DNA from: Pseudomonadota bacterium
GTDB lineage: Bacteria; Pseudomonadota; Gammaproteobacteria; Pseudomonadales; Pseudohongiellaceae
DNA length: 64,000 bases
Direction of reading: 5' to 3'
Assembly (NCBI GenBank): GCA_027623555.1
Contig: JAQBSZ010000003.1
Location: 1 to 64,000 of the forward strand
The notes under the pieces are model-generated. The model ran no database searches. It worked only from the letters and a program-made list of their open reading frames with translations, and had not been told where the DNA came from. A program made the translations under genes and the position numbers. Below are positions 35,763-44,522 of this stretch, piece after piece. Within the stretch, counting starts at the first letter, position 1, and the number at the start of each line of letters is the position of its first letter.

Positions 35763-36734
35763 CTACTGTTGTCCAGACTGCCCCAGTGACTCCAGGCGAC
35801 GCCAGCCACCCAGAATACCCGCCATCGCATAGTTACCTTCGTGGCAGGCATATTCATAGATTGGCAGTTCGGCACGGCGCATTGGGAACATCACCGTCCA
35901 CGGTGCTGTCCAGGTGGTTGGATCGGAGATAGTGAATTCATAACCCAGCGTATCAGCGTCGATCATCCAGAACTTCTCAACCAGATCCATGTCGGCACTG
36001 GAATTCCCAAACGAAGTATCACGCGCGAAGTGATCGGTTACCACAACCAGTGTATCGCCTTCCCAGTGTCCGACAGAGTCGCCTTCCCATTTTCGTGGTG
36101 ACTCACGATGTTCCGCTGTGAACATCTTCACTGGACGGACGTTATGCACCATCTCGTTGTGGATCAGCACATAGTCCTCGGTTTGAACTAACTGCACATT
36201 GTTATTGTAGGCACTGGGAATCATTGGCGGGCCTGAGTTAAAACCCATGATGCAGCGTTCTGCCAGTGGTCTCACCTCAACCCCGGCAGCCGCCACGGCA
36301 AGCTCTCTGCGCACCGCGTTGCGCTCCTGCGCCGCGTCGGTTAATGCCGGAATGCGACCGGTGGGCGGATCAGTAATGAGAGATGTGCGGCCATCGTCGA
36401 GAATCTCCTGGCCCCGGTCGTACCAGAACTCGTTGTAATCACCGGTGGTTGTAGCATCGGTGAAATTATCGCGATCGCGACGCTCCAGTTCTTCCAGCCG
36501 GAAGGTTTCCCGCTCTTCTTCGGTTAACACTTCCTTGTTGGCAAGTTCTGAAGGCCGTTGAAAAGGAGTGATAGTGCGGAAATCCCAGGTACCCTGGAGA
36601 TCGGGTCTTCCGTTGGACAGGCGGGGGATATCGGCATTCGTTGCTGACTGCGCCAGGATGATAAACGGTGTAGCAAGAATGCCCAGTAATACTATCAACC
36701 CTGTTGCTTTCTTTTGAGTATTTTGAATCTTCAT
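35763..36734 (-). CDS. Secreted CHEGN-family protein of unknown function (paralogue 3)
   Basis: A 323-residue protein; signal peptide ends IILAQS. Blocks: RPDLQGTWDFRTITPFQRP, YNEFWYDRGQEILDDGRTSL, DPPTGRIPALTDAAQ, LAERCIMG, SAYNNNVQLVQT, HNEMVHNVRPV, GDSVGHWEGDTLVVV, and the end IYEYACHEGNYAM. It is the closest to a family consensus. The position between a desaturase and the tricorn gene gives no clear functional partner. Confidence 0.82.
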   Translation of the reverse strand: MKIQNTQKKATGLIVLLGILATPFIILAQSATNADIPRLSNGRPDLQGTWDFRTITPFQRPSELANKEVLTEEERETFRLEELERRDRDNFTDATTTGDYNEFWYDRGQEILDDGRTSLITDPPTGRIPALTDAAQERNAVRRELAVAAAGVEVRPLAERCIMGFNSGPPMIPSAYNNNVQLVQTEDYVLIHNEMVHNVRPVKMFTAEHRESPRKWEGDSVGHWEGDTLVVVTDHFARDTSFGNSSADMDLVEKFWMIDADTLGYEFTISDPTTWTAPWTVMFPMRRAELPIYEYACHEGNYAMAGILGGWRRLESLGQSGQQ

Positions 36735-36861
36735 TCAATCCTCCAATCTTTTTTACGGTATGCCAGTGTAAGAATCAGGAATTATAGGCAGTACTCAGAA
36801 GCTACGCCTAGCGGGGCGAATTTTCAAGGAATAAAGGATGAAAGGCGCAGTACGGCAGCTA

Positions 36862-37809
36862 TCAGGCGACTGCTGGCAGCTCCGGTTCGTCGATCAGGCG
36901 CCGAACGACTTCGCCGTAGCCGCTGGCAATGTCGGCTCGATCCAGCAGTCCCTTGTGGTGCAGCGCGCAGTGAAACGCCGCCAATCGATACTTTGGTATC
37001 GAAGGAAACAGATGATGTTCCAGGTGATAATTGACACTGTTCGGCGCCACCGTCAGGCGCTCCCACCAACGCGGGAGAGTAGTGCGGGTGTTGTTTAATG
37101 GGTCTTCATCGAACAGGTTTGGCACCACGGCATGTTCGGCGAGATTTCGTAGGCGGCTGAAGAGCATGTAGAAACTGAAGTAGGCGACTATCCAGAGCAG
37201 GTACAACTGCGGCACCGTGCTTGCCCACAACACAGCGATCATAACCAGGTTAGAGATTATGGCGGCATGAAAGCGCCGCAGCAGCTGCACAAAGTCGAAA
37301 CGCTTGCTGCCGCCATCATCGATTCGAATCACGGCGTTCTTCGTCAGCGTGAAGCGCAGAAATCCCAGCGTGGTGCGGCCGGTCAGATCCCGCCAGAATT
37401 TTCTTCTCAAGGCGGCTTTCGATACCGGGTAGTGCTGATAGCGTCCCAGGTCAGGATCTTCAAGCGTACCGATCTTGCGATGATGCTCCAGGTGATTACT
37501 CATGTAGTCATCGATGCGATAGAGCACCGGACCAGCCGCCAGCCATTTCCCGACCCACTGATTCAGGGCACGGGATTTAAACAGCGAATTGTGTCCACAC
37601 TCATGCATTAATGCGCCAAATCCCAATTGCCTTCCACCGATCAACAGCAATGAAACCAGAATAGTAAGCGGATTGGGCCACACTGCCACCAGGTAAAAGG
37701 CGGCTGCGACTATTCCCCAATTGACCACAATAGCCAGCCAGGCCTGCATATCACTTCGCTGAGAGAAGGCCTGCATTTCTTCTTTGCTGAAATTGTCGAT
37801 TGCGCGCAT
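36862..37809 (-). CDS. Membrane fatty acid desaturase
   Basis: A 315-residue membrane enzyme with three histidine boxes: HECGHNS (about residue 67), HLEHHRKIGT (about 107) and HLEHHLFPSIP (about 258). Four or more hydrophobic segments surround them. The pattern is that of acyl-lipid or acyl-CoA desaturases of diiron type, introducing a double bond in the membrane. It stands alone, 127 bases upstream of the CHEGN gene in the same direction, and its partner electron donor is not encoded nearby. Confidence 0.9.
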   Translation of the reverse strand: MRAIDNFSKEEMQAFSQRSDMQAWLAIVVNWGIVAAAFYLVAVWPNPLTILVSLLLIGGRQLGFGALMHECGHNSLFKSRALNQWVGKWLAAGPVLYRIDDYMSNHLEHHRKIGTLEDPDLGRYQHYPVSKAALRRKFWRDLTGRTTLGFLRFTLTKNAVIRIDDGGSKRFDFVQLLRRFHAAIISNLVMIAVLWASTVPQLYLLWIVAYFSFYMLFSRLRNLAEHAVVPNLFDEDPLNNTRTTLPRWWERLTVAPNSVNYHLEHHLFPSIPKYRLAAFHCALHHKGLLDRADIASGYGEVVRRLIDEPELPAVA

Positions 37810-37977
37810 GGCTTTGCCAGTTTGAGTAGTGGCGGTGGTTAGTTTAACAAAAACTTGATCAGTATCCCCGGTTGGAGAGATCGTTTACCATGCGATCAAC
37901 ATCGGCAGCACTTGAGGAGCCTATTGAAAGCGGTATCTTGCTATAAATTTTGATTGCTCATTTCCTGCGCGCAACAG

Positions 37978-38895
37978 CTAATCGGTACGCAACAGAATCG
38001 GCTGGTCGAGATCCAGTAATTTTGCCGGATTGCGTCGTGCCATCAGATCCACCTGGGCCTCGTTGATACCTGCGGCATAGAGTGTGCGAATAAATTCACG
38101 CATGCCCGTGGGATGATCCGGATTACCAGCCTGACCGAAATCGGAAGAGATAATGAAGTGCTGCGCTCCGATAGACTGAATCGCGCCTACATAGTTATCC
38201 ATCAATGATCCGTTCGTATAGGCGGCCAACCAGTCCAGTTCCATGACCGCACCGGCATTGGCCATCGCCTGCATCTGCTCGCGACTGGCCCCCTGCCCGA
38301 ATACATGGGTTACCAGGATATGGCGTACCCCAGCATCTACCGCGATGGGAATCAATCCCAGCACTTCCTCCGGCGCCGAATGGCCCATGGCAAGTACCAG
38401 GTCATTCTCTGCGATGATCGAAAATACCTCCCGTAAGCCGTCCACTGGCTCGCCAACGGCCATCACACTGACATAGGGCTCACCACTGCCAGCGCGCCTG
38501 ATGAAAAATTCCGAATCGAAGGTCGGTAACCACACGACCTTGCCCCGCCCGCCCGAGAATGCCACGAGCTGCCGCACTGCTTCTGGATTGATACCGCCCA
38601 CGGCGCGATTCAGCGCGATACCCCCGAATATTTCAATGCCCTCCACCTGCGCCATGGCCAGTGCGGCGCGATCCGCGGTCATGGTGAAGTGATTCTTCAG
38701 CACTATCGCACGCAGACCCGCCTGTTGTGCCAGGCGCGCCGCTTCCAGATCATTCATCGCGCGCGGTCGCGAATCCGGCCCGGCATGCACGTGCATGTCA
38801 ATCACACCGGACAGATCGACGGTCTGAGCCTGTGCACCGCATGAGCAGATGAGAAGTGTTAGGGGAAGACTGAGGATTTTAGGGAACGAGAGCAT
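37978..38895 (-). CDS. DUF6282 / amidohydrolase-superfamily protein, secreted
   Basis: A 305-residue protein with signal peptide (ending GAQAQT). Metal-binding motif HVHAGPD near residue 35, Lys in LKNHFTMTAD, His in VTHVFGQGAS and Asp in ISSDFGQAGNPDHPTG. These fit a metallohydrolase TIM barrel of the amidohydrolase superfamily, DUF6282 group. The substrate is unknown. It starts 74 bases after the stop of the CHEGN gene at 38970, in the same direction. Confidence 0.8.
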   Translation of the reverse strand: MLSFPKILSLPLTLLICSCGAQAQTVDLSGVIDMHVHAGPDSRPRAMNDLEAARLAQQAGLRAIVLKNHFTMTADRAALAMAQVEGIEIFGGIALNRAVGGINPEAVRQLVAFSGGRGKVVWLPTFDSEFFIRRAGSGEPYVSVMAVGEPVDGLREVFSIIAENDLVLAMGHSAPEEVLGLIPIAVDAGVRHILVTHVFGQGASREQMQAMANAGAVMELDWLAAYTNGSLMDNYVGAIQSIGAQHFIISSDFGQAGNPDHPTGMREFIRTLYAAGINEAQVDLMARRNPAKLLDLDQPILLRTD

Positions 38896-38969
38896 GTCAA
38901 ATATCGAGGTGCCTTCCAGAAGAGATCGGCAGGGGAAGCTGCCCCCTGCCTGATTTGCAGTTCTGTTAT

Positions 38970-39959
38970 TTACGGCGATTCGTCCTTTGGTGTGCCATCG
39001 CCATTCATCCCCTCGGACTCATAGCGGCGCCAGCCGGCCAAAATACCAACCATGCCATGGTTACCTTCATGACAGGCATATTCATAGATTGGGTCATCGA
39101 TGCGTCGCATCGGAAATTTCGCCGACCAGCTTACATCCCAGGACAACGGATCCTCGATAGTGAAGTCATAGTGCAGGGTATTCTCATCGATACGCGTGAT
39201 GCGCTCTTCCAGCTTCATCCGGGCCGAGGCGCCGCGACCGTTGTCGTGGTAATAAAAATGCTCGGTATCTATCACCAGAGTATCGCCATCCCAGCGCGCG
39301 ATAGCATCACCGTCCCACTTGAGTTGGCGAGTGCTATGTTCGTCATCGAAGCGAATGATGCGCGCTCTATGGATCATCTCGCTGAGGATCATGACGTGAT
39401 CCTCGGTCTGCACGATCTGCACGTTGTTGTTATAGGCACCCGGTACCAGGGGTGGTCCAGCACCTCCACTCATCAGGCAGCGATCAGCCAGCGTGCGGCC
39501 TTCTGGCCCGATACTGAGCCGCCGATCCTCGGCACGTACCTGTGCACGTTCCCGCCCGGCAGCATTCAGCGACGGCATACGTCCGTTCGGCGGATCATAA
39601 ATGAGCGAAGTGCGGCGGTCGGCAATTGTCTCGATGCCGCGCTCATACCAGAAATTATTGTAGGAAATCACACCCGGCGGATAGCCGGCGCCGCCCACTG
39701 AATCGATGATCAGGTCGCGGTTCTGACGGAGATTCTCGAAGTCCGCCCACTCCTGGGCTTGCTCGGCAGTGAGCACCTCAAGGTGTTCCAGTTCCCTGGG
39801 ACGATTCAGGGGAGTCAGTGTCCGGTAAGTGTAAGTACCCTGCAGATCGGGATAGCCTTTGGCAGTGCGTGGCATGTCTGAAGACTGAGCATGCAAGGCA
39901 CCCGCTGCCAGCAGACCGCCAAGGAGTGTGCTGAGGGCGATTAATAATCGCTTGTTCAT
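38970..39959 (-). CDS. Secreted CHEGN-family protein of unknown function (paralogue 4)
   Basis: A 329-residue protein; signal peptide ends LHAQS. Blocks: YPDLQGTYTYRTLTPLNRP, RDLIIDSVGGAGYPPGVIS, YNNFWYERGIETIADRRTSL, DPPNGRMPSLNAAG, LADRCLM, GAYNNNVQIVQT, WDGDTLVIDT, PIYEYACHEGNHGM. The IIDSVGG block is shared only with the gene at 52053, so these two form a sub-pair. GGAGG lies before ATG 39959. Confidence 0.82.
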   Translation of the reverse strand: MNKRLLIALSTLLGGLLAAGALHAQSSDMPRTAKGYPDLQGTYTYRTLTPLNRPRELEHLEVLTAEQAQEWADFENLRQNRDLIIDSVGGAGYPPGVISYNNFWYERGIETIADRRTSLIYDPPNGRMPSLNAAGRERAQVRAEDRRLSIGPEGRTLADRCLMSGGAGPPLVPGAYNNNVQIVQTEDHVMILSEMIHRARIIRFDDEHSTRQLKWDGDAIARWDGDTLVIDTEHFYYHDNGRGASARMKLEERITRIDENTLHYDFTIEDPLSWDVSWSAKFPMRRIDDPIYEYACHEGNHGMVGILAGWRRYESEGMNGDGTPKDESP

Positions 39960-40095
39960 ATTCGCCTCCGTCCTAAGATGTTCTTGTAATTTGCATCGAA
40001 TGCATTTCTATTGAAGAGCTACGCTGCCCAAATTACGCCTTTGCCGCCATTTTTCAAGCAGAAATTCCGGCTTGATCGGCGCATCTCTCGCTCAC

Positions 40096-41070
40096 TCAGC
40101 GGGGAATAAACTTATGCAGGTCCGGCTTGATGGTGTCAGCTACAAAAATTTCCCCATGGGGCAGCACCGTCATGTAGTGCGCCTCGCCGAATTCGCCCAG
40201 ACCCTTGCCCGGCTCGCCGGTGGCCGCCAGCGGCTTGCCGTTCTCATCGAGTTTCAGGATTTCACCCGAAAAACCACTGACCATGTAGAGTTGATAATCC
40301 TCGGTGAAATGCAATCCGCAGGGTAGGCCCTTGTAAGCCCACTCCTTGATATAAGCGCCTTCGTCATCGAAGATCTGGATGCGTCGATTCTGGCGATCAG
40401 CCACATAAATCAGACCCGCCTGGTCAACCACGATGGAATGTGGCGTGTCGAACTGCCCCGGCGCCGTACCCTGGCTGCCCCACTTCTTGATGAACTTGCC
40501 GCTGGCATCAAATTTCAATAGCTGGGGCGTGCCACGACCGTGTCCCACCAGGATAAATACTTCCCCCTCGGCATTGATGGTCAGATCGGTAGGCTCGTTC
40601 AACAAGCCGTCCTCGGGTTCGCCGGCCTGACCCATGGTGCCAAGAGTCAGTAATACGTCTCCGGCCAGGTTCATCTTGCGAACGGTATGACCGTTGACAT
40701 CGGTGGTCCAGATATTGCCATCAGGATCCAGGCGCATGCCGTGCGGCCGCAGATACTCGCCCTGCCCCCAGGCGCGCAGAAACTCTCCGTGGGCGTCGAA
40801 TTCCATCAACGGATTCGGTCCGCGGTTAAACACGATGAGGCGATTCTCCTTCGTCCACACCACGCTGGATGGAGCGCCCATCTCCACGTCGTCGGGAATA
40901 TTGAGCCCGTGCTCGACCGCGCGATAACCAAGATCCGGTGCGTCTTCCATCTGGTGAGGATCCGGGCCATCCAATACCTGGGCATTCGCCTGCCAAGAGA
41001 AGCCGAGTGTCAGTATCAGGAGTGCGGCGGTGCGAGACAGAATCTGCAGACAACTAGCTGGAATAGTCAT
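40096..41070 (-). CDS. NHL-repeat protein of the peptidyl-alpha-hydroxyglycine lyase-like family, secreted
   Basis: A 324-residue protein with signal peptide (ending QANAQV). Six-bladed NHL repeats are visible: LRPHGMRLDPDGNIWTTDV, LNEPTDLTINAEGEVFILV, FDTPHSIVVDQAGLIYVAD. The pattern of His in PHG, PHS and HYM blocks matches peptidyl-glycine amidating lyase-like proteins, which use a metal in the central channel. The bacterial substrate is unknown. It is 9 bases after the end of the frameshifted membrane gene. Confidence 0.83.
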   Translation of the reverse strand: MTIPASCLQILSRTAALLILTLGFSWQANAQVLDGPDPHQMEDAPDLGYRAVEHGLNIPDDVEMGAPSSVVWTKENRLIVFNRGPNPLMEFDAHGEFLRAWGQGEYLRPHGMRLDPDGNIWTTDVNGHTVRKMNLAGDVLLTLGTMGQAGEPEDGLLNEPTDLTINAEGEVFILVGHGRGTPQLLKFDASGKFIKKWGSQGTAPGQFDTPHSIVVDQAGLIYVADRQNRRIQIFDDEGAYIKEWAYKGLPCGLHFTEDYQLYMVSGFSGEILKLDENGKPLAATGEPGKGLGEFGEAHYMTVLPHGEIFVADTIKPDLHKFIPR

Positions 41071-41079
41071 GTTGTGTCC

Positions 41080-41462
41080 TTATGCTTTTTTAGTCTGTTG
41101 ATAGGAATGCCACAAATAGGCCTCCGTGACAAGAAATCCGATGATAAAGAGTGGCAGTCGCGTCCAACCCAGCATGGGGATCGTGCCAAGAAAATCAGGG
41201 GGTAGCGCGGCCTGACCCATTACTGTGTAATGGTTCACTAGCGAAAATAGCGAGTAAAACCTGACGGCGAACATCGCGCAAGCCAGCAGATAAAGTAGCG
41301 AGATGCTGAGGGTGATGGCGTAATTGAAATGGGTCAGCGCAATATCGGCAAGATAATCACAGCGAAGGAAGCTGATATCCAGTAGCCAAACAATGCATCG
41401 AGCTGTCCGCCTACCGTGAGAACGATATCGACGAGTTCATAATCAGTCAGAGTCTCGTTCAT
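41080..41462 (-). pseudogene. Frameshifted small membrane protein gene
   Basis: Two reading frames fit one protein. From ATG 41462 the first 43 codons read MNETLTDYELVDIVLTVGGQ and on through WISASFAVII before an early stop. From about 41350 another frame continues ADIALTHFNYAITLSISLLY and then AMFAVRFYSLFSLVNHY to the stop at 41080. Adding one base near 41345-41355 joins the two into a protein of about 128 residues with three membrane segments. It is therefore a one-base deletion or a sequencing error. No family recognised. The gene lies in a tight operon between DUF1801 and the NHL protein. Confidence 0.6.
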
Positions 41463-41490
41463 ATCGCTTTATCGAATCCCTACGCTAATT

Positions 41491-41895
41491 TCAGGTGGCT
41501 TTGCAGTCATACTTTTTCTGCATGTCTGTTACTGACGTCTTTACCAGTTTCTTCAGTACAGCAAGATCGATATCCTGGAGTTTGTTTATATAAAGACAAG
41601 AGCTGCCTGTCTTGTACTTGCCCAGTTTTTCCATCAGATCCTGATATTTGGAGAACCCAGGCATGATGTAGACCACCAGATTCTGCTTGCGGGGGCTGAA
41701 GGCCGTGACCCCGGCATCCCCCTCTCTACCGCTTTCGTAGATATAGTGGTACTTGCCGAAATAGATGATGCTGCCGTTTAATGCCGCCTGGTAGCCAGAG
41801 GCCTCTTCCATAAGCTTAAGTAAGGCTAATGCACCGGCGCGCCTGGTTTTATTTTCAACACCGCTTATAAATTTTTTAACTGCTGTTGTTGCCAT
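41491..41895 (-). CDS. DUF1801 domain protein
   Basis: A 134-residue cytoplasmic protein with the DUF1801 layout: a helical N-terminus (LALLKLMEEASGYQAALNGS), strand-rich middle GKYHYIYESGREGDAG and VVYIMPGFSKYQDLMEKLG, and the ending KTGSSCLYINKLQDIDLAVL. Function unknown. It lies 23 bases after the CoA-transferase stop, so it is in the same operon. Confidence 0.82.
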   Translation of the reverse strand: MATTAVKKFISGVENKTRRAGALALLKLMEEASGYQAALNGSIIYFGKYHYIYESGREGDAGVTAFSPRKQNLVVYIMPGFSKYQDLMEKLGKYKTGSSCLYINKLQDIDLAVLKKLVKTSVTDMQKKYDCKAT

Positions 41896-41918
41896 AGACT
41901 TCCCGGAATAATGCCCAC

Positions 41919-43112
41919 TTAAGCCAGTTTGATAACTCCCGCCTCCTGCAATGATTCCATCTCTGCCTGGTCCAGGCCAAGTTCCGCCAGGATTCTTGCA
42001 TTCGCCTCTCCCAACTGTTGAGCCGGCCTGTCTTTGCTATGCTCAACTCCTTGCATTCTGTACGGTGACCTGACACTTCGCATGGGGCCTTCGGTGGGAT
42101 GTTCATACTCTTCAAAAAGACCGACGGCATTGAGGTGCTCATCCTCGAGCAGGTCATCCAGGTGATTCACGCGCATATGGGGAATGTCGGCCTCTCTCAA
42201 TAGCGCACACCACTCATCGGTAGTCTTCTGAGGAGTGATTTCATGAATGATCTTGTAAAGTTCATTGATATTCTCGCTGCGCTTCACGGCATCGGTGACT
42301 ATCTCCAGTTTGGTCAGTTCGGGTCTGCCCACCAGATTGAAAAAGTCGATCCAGTTGCGCTTGCTGTAGGGCAGCAGTGCGATGAAGCCATCGGCGGTAG
42401 GGTGGGGATTTCGATACGGTGCACGCAGGCGTTCGTAACCGGTGCCGCCAACGCTTGGCACGAAGCTCTGCCCTGCCATTTGTTCGGCCATGAGAAAAGA
42501 TACCAGCCCCTCGAACATGGGAGTCTCAATCGAACAGCCCTTGCCGGTGGCCTTTCTGTGCAACAGTCCGCCCATAACTGCAATGGTTAATTGCAAACCC
42601 GCAACTTTGTCCGCGACGATAGTGGGCAGGTAGCGTGGCCGCCCTTCGCTGTCGGCATTGAGATAGGCCAGGCCCGAGGCAGCCTGGATGATGTCATCGT
42701 AGGCTGGCACATTGGCCAGTGGCCCATCCTCTCCAAAACCTTGCGCATTACAATACACAATATCGGGATTCTCGGCCTTGACCGCTTCATACCCAATCCC
42801 CAGTTTTACCGCCGTCTGCATGCGCATATTGTGAACCACCACATCGGCGGTCCTGACCAGGCGATAGAAAATGTCCTTGCCCTTTTCGCTCTTCATATCC
42901 AGAACCAGCGATTCCTTGTTGCGATTGCAGTTAATAAACCCAGCGCCCATCTGTTTCGAGCGACCCGGTCGAACACTGCGAAACATATCGCCCTCGGGGC
43001 TTTCAATCTTGATGACCTCGGCGCCGAAGTCGCCAAGCATCTGTGTGGCATAGGGGCCTAACACGACAGCGGTTAAATCCAGTACCCGGATTCCTTTCAG
43101 TATGACAAACAT
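41919..43112 (-). CDS. Family III CoA-transferase (CaiB/BaiF)
   Basis: A 397-residue enzyme. N-terminal VLDLTAVVLGPYATQMLGDF and EVIKIESPEGDMFR are the family III start, with the catalytic Asp in a segment such as VAYDDIIQAASGLAY (YDD/IIQA motif). Later GGTGYERLRAPYRNP and a C-terminal helix fit the interlocked ring structure. It moves CoA between acyl acids in the cytoplasm and would activate products of the exported dehydrogenases. I chose ATG 43112, preceded by AGGGAA, over a start 9 codons earlier. Confidence 0.9.
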   Translation of the reverse strand: MFVILKGIRVLDLTAVVLGPYATQMLGDFGAEVIKIESPEGDMFRSVRPGRSKQMGAGFINCNRNKESLVLDMKSEKGKDIFYRLVRTADVVVHNMRMQTAVKLGIGYEAVKAENPDIVYCNAQGFGEDGPLANVPAYDDIIQAASGLAYLNADSEGRPRYLPTIVADKVAGLQLTIAVMGGLLHRKATGKGCSIETPMFEGLVSFLMAEQMAGQSFVPSVGGTGYERLRAPYRNPHPTADGFIALLPYSKRNWIDFFNLVGRPELTKLEIVTDAVKRSENINELYKIIHEITPQKTTDEWCALLREADIPHMRVNHLDDLLEDEHLNAVGLFEEYEHPTEGPMRSVRSPYRMQGVEHSKDRPAQQLGEANARILAELGLDQAEMESLQEAGVIKLA

Positions 43113-43132
43113 GCATTTTCCCTGAACAAAAC

Positions 43133-43173
43133 AAGGCAATGCAGAGAATAATTTCTTATCCCTGCATTGCCTT
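43133..43173 (-). terminator. Terminator-like hairpin downstream of the serine hydrolase gene
   Basis: A perfect 12-bp stem (AAGGCAATGCAG at 43133-43144 against CTGCATTGCCTT at 43162-43173) with a 17-base loop. On the minus transcript it follows the serine hydrolase stop and precedes a T-rich stretch (GTTTTG). It also lies 20 bases before the CoA-transferase start. Confidence 0.65.
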
Positions 43174-43182
43174 TATCGATGA

Positions 43183-44472
43183 TTACTCAATGATTGCTTG
43201 ATGTGCCAACACTTGAAAGTCCTGGCGAATACTTAGGTGATTATAGGGTCTGACCTGGGTCATCAGGATGCCCACCAGCTCTTGTTCGCGATCGATCCAG
43301 GCAATTGTGCAATAAGCACCTCCCCAGTAAGCGGCTCCTTCGGTAAGCGGGGTGGCAGCCTCACCGCGGTCAGTAACCACTGCCCAACCCAGTCCGAAGC
43401 CCATACCAGGACCTGCCAGCCAGAGCGGAAGTTCACCCGTGTGGTTGTCCATCATCAGGTCCAGCGTAATCGGTGACAACAAGCGGACGCCATCGAGCTC
43501 CCCGCCATTGAGCATGGCTTGCTGAAAGCGCAGGTAGTCCCGCGGGGTCGAAACCAGCCCGCCGGCACCCCTGAAAACTCGCTTGTTTTCCGTGCTGATC
43601 CAGCGGCTCTCGTTAGAACCAGGATCTGCAAGCATGATCTGGTTGTTGTCAGGGCCGGGAGTGTATTGGCTGGTTAACCGACCACCCTTGTCGTCGTCCA
43701 TAAAGAAGTGCGTGTCGGTCATCCCCAATGGCTCAAAGATACGCTCCTGCATGAATGCGTAGAGTGTCTGACCGGAGATGACTTCAACCAGGCGGCCCAC
43801 GACATCAGTTGCCGCCGAATACTGCCACTCTTCGCCGGGTTGATAATTAAGCGGCAGACCTGCCAGCCTGTCGATATAGGATTCCAGTGTGTCGTCGACC
43901 CTCACCGGAGTCACACTGCCGTAATAAGCCGCATTCCCTCGGTAGCTGTTCGCCAGACCTGCAGTGTGAGTCAACATATCGCGAATAGTAGCGGAGCGAT
44001 TAACAGGTACCAGGTGTCCTGTTTTATTGCTGGCATCGCTGGTGGTTGACACCCTCTGCTCTGCAAACGAAGGAATAAACTTACTTATCGGATCCCTTAA
44101 TTGAAACGCGCCTTCCTCCCATAACATCATCAGTGCCACCGAAGTAATCGGCTTGGTCATGGAAGCGATTCGAAACATCGCATCAGGGCGCATCGGTACC
44201 TGGCTGTCAACATCCATGAAGCCCTGAGACTCGAAATGCACAACCTGGCCTTTACGAGCAACCAGAGTCACGACTCCTGGCACCAGATTGTCATCGATAT
44301 ATTTCTGCATGGCCGGTCTTATTCTGGCCAGTCGCTCGGCGGACATACCTACCGATTCTGGCTCCACCATTGGCAAGCCTGGATCGGTATTCTGGGAATA
44401 AGAAATGCCTGGCACTAATAGAAGAACGGCGAACAGGACAAAGTTGGTTTGAGATGTGCTGAATCGTTTCAT
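43183..44472 (-). CDS. Class C beta-lactamase-like serine hydrolase, secreted
   Basis: A 429-residue protein with signal peptide (ending GISYSQN). The SxxK motif is SMTK (about residue 105), in FRIASMTKPITSVALMML. The second motif is YSAATDVVGRLVEV (Tyr of YxN/YSx). The third motif lies near the C-terminus (HTGELPLWLAGPGMGFG). The family includes esterases (EstB type), D-aminopeptidases and beta-lactamases; this length and NRxVFRGAGGLVST segment favour an esterase-like hydrolase. It is 50 bases after the tannase-like gene stop. Confidence 0.85.
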   Translation of the reverse strand: MKRFSTSQTNFVLFAVLLLVPGISYSQNTDPGLPMVEPESVGMSAERLARIRPAMQKYIDDNLVPGVVTLVARKGQVVHFESQGFMDVDSQVPMRPDAMFRIASMTKPITSVALMMLWEEGAFQLRDPISKFIPSFAEQRVSTTSDASNKTGHLVPVNRSATIRDMLTHTAGLANSYRGNAAYYGSVTPVRVDDTLESYIDRLAGLPLNYQPGEEWQYSAATDVVGRLVEVISGQTLYAFMQERIFEPLGMTDTHFFMDDDKGGRLTSQYTPGPDNNQIMLADPGSNESRWISTENKRVFRGAGGLVSTPRDYLRFQQAMLNGGELDGVRLLSPITLDLMMDNHTGELPLWLAGPGMGFGLGWAVVTDRGEAATPLTEGAAYWGGAYCTIAWIDREQELVGILMTQVRPYNHLSIRQDFQVLAHQAIIE

Positions 44473-44522
44473 GGAATAACCTGCTGCTCTGCTTGTTGGA
44501 TTTATTCGATTTATGTGAAGAA

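Noticed and set aside
38928..38950. Stem GGCAGGGG / CCCCTGCC downstream of the CHEGN gene at 38970
   Set aside because: Stem is GC-rich but no U-run follows; could be chance, so not listed as terminator.
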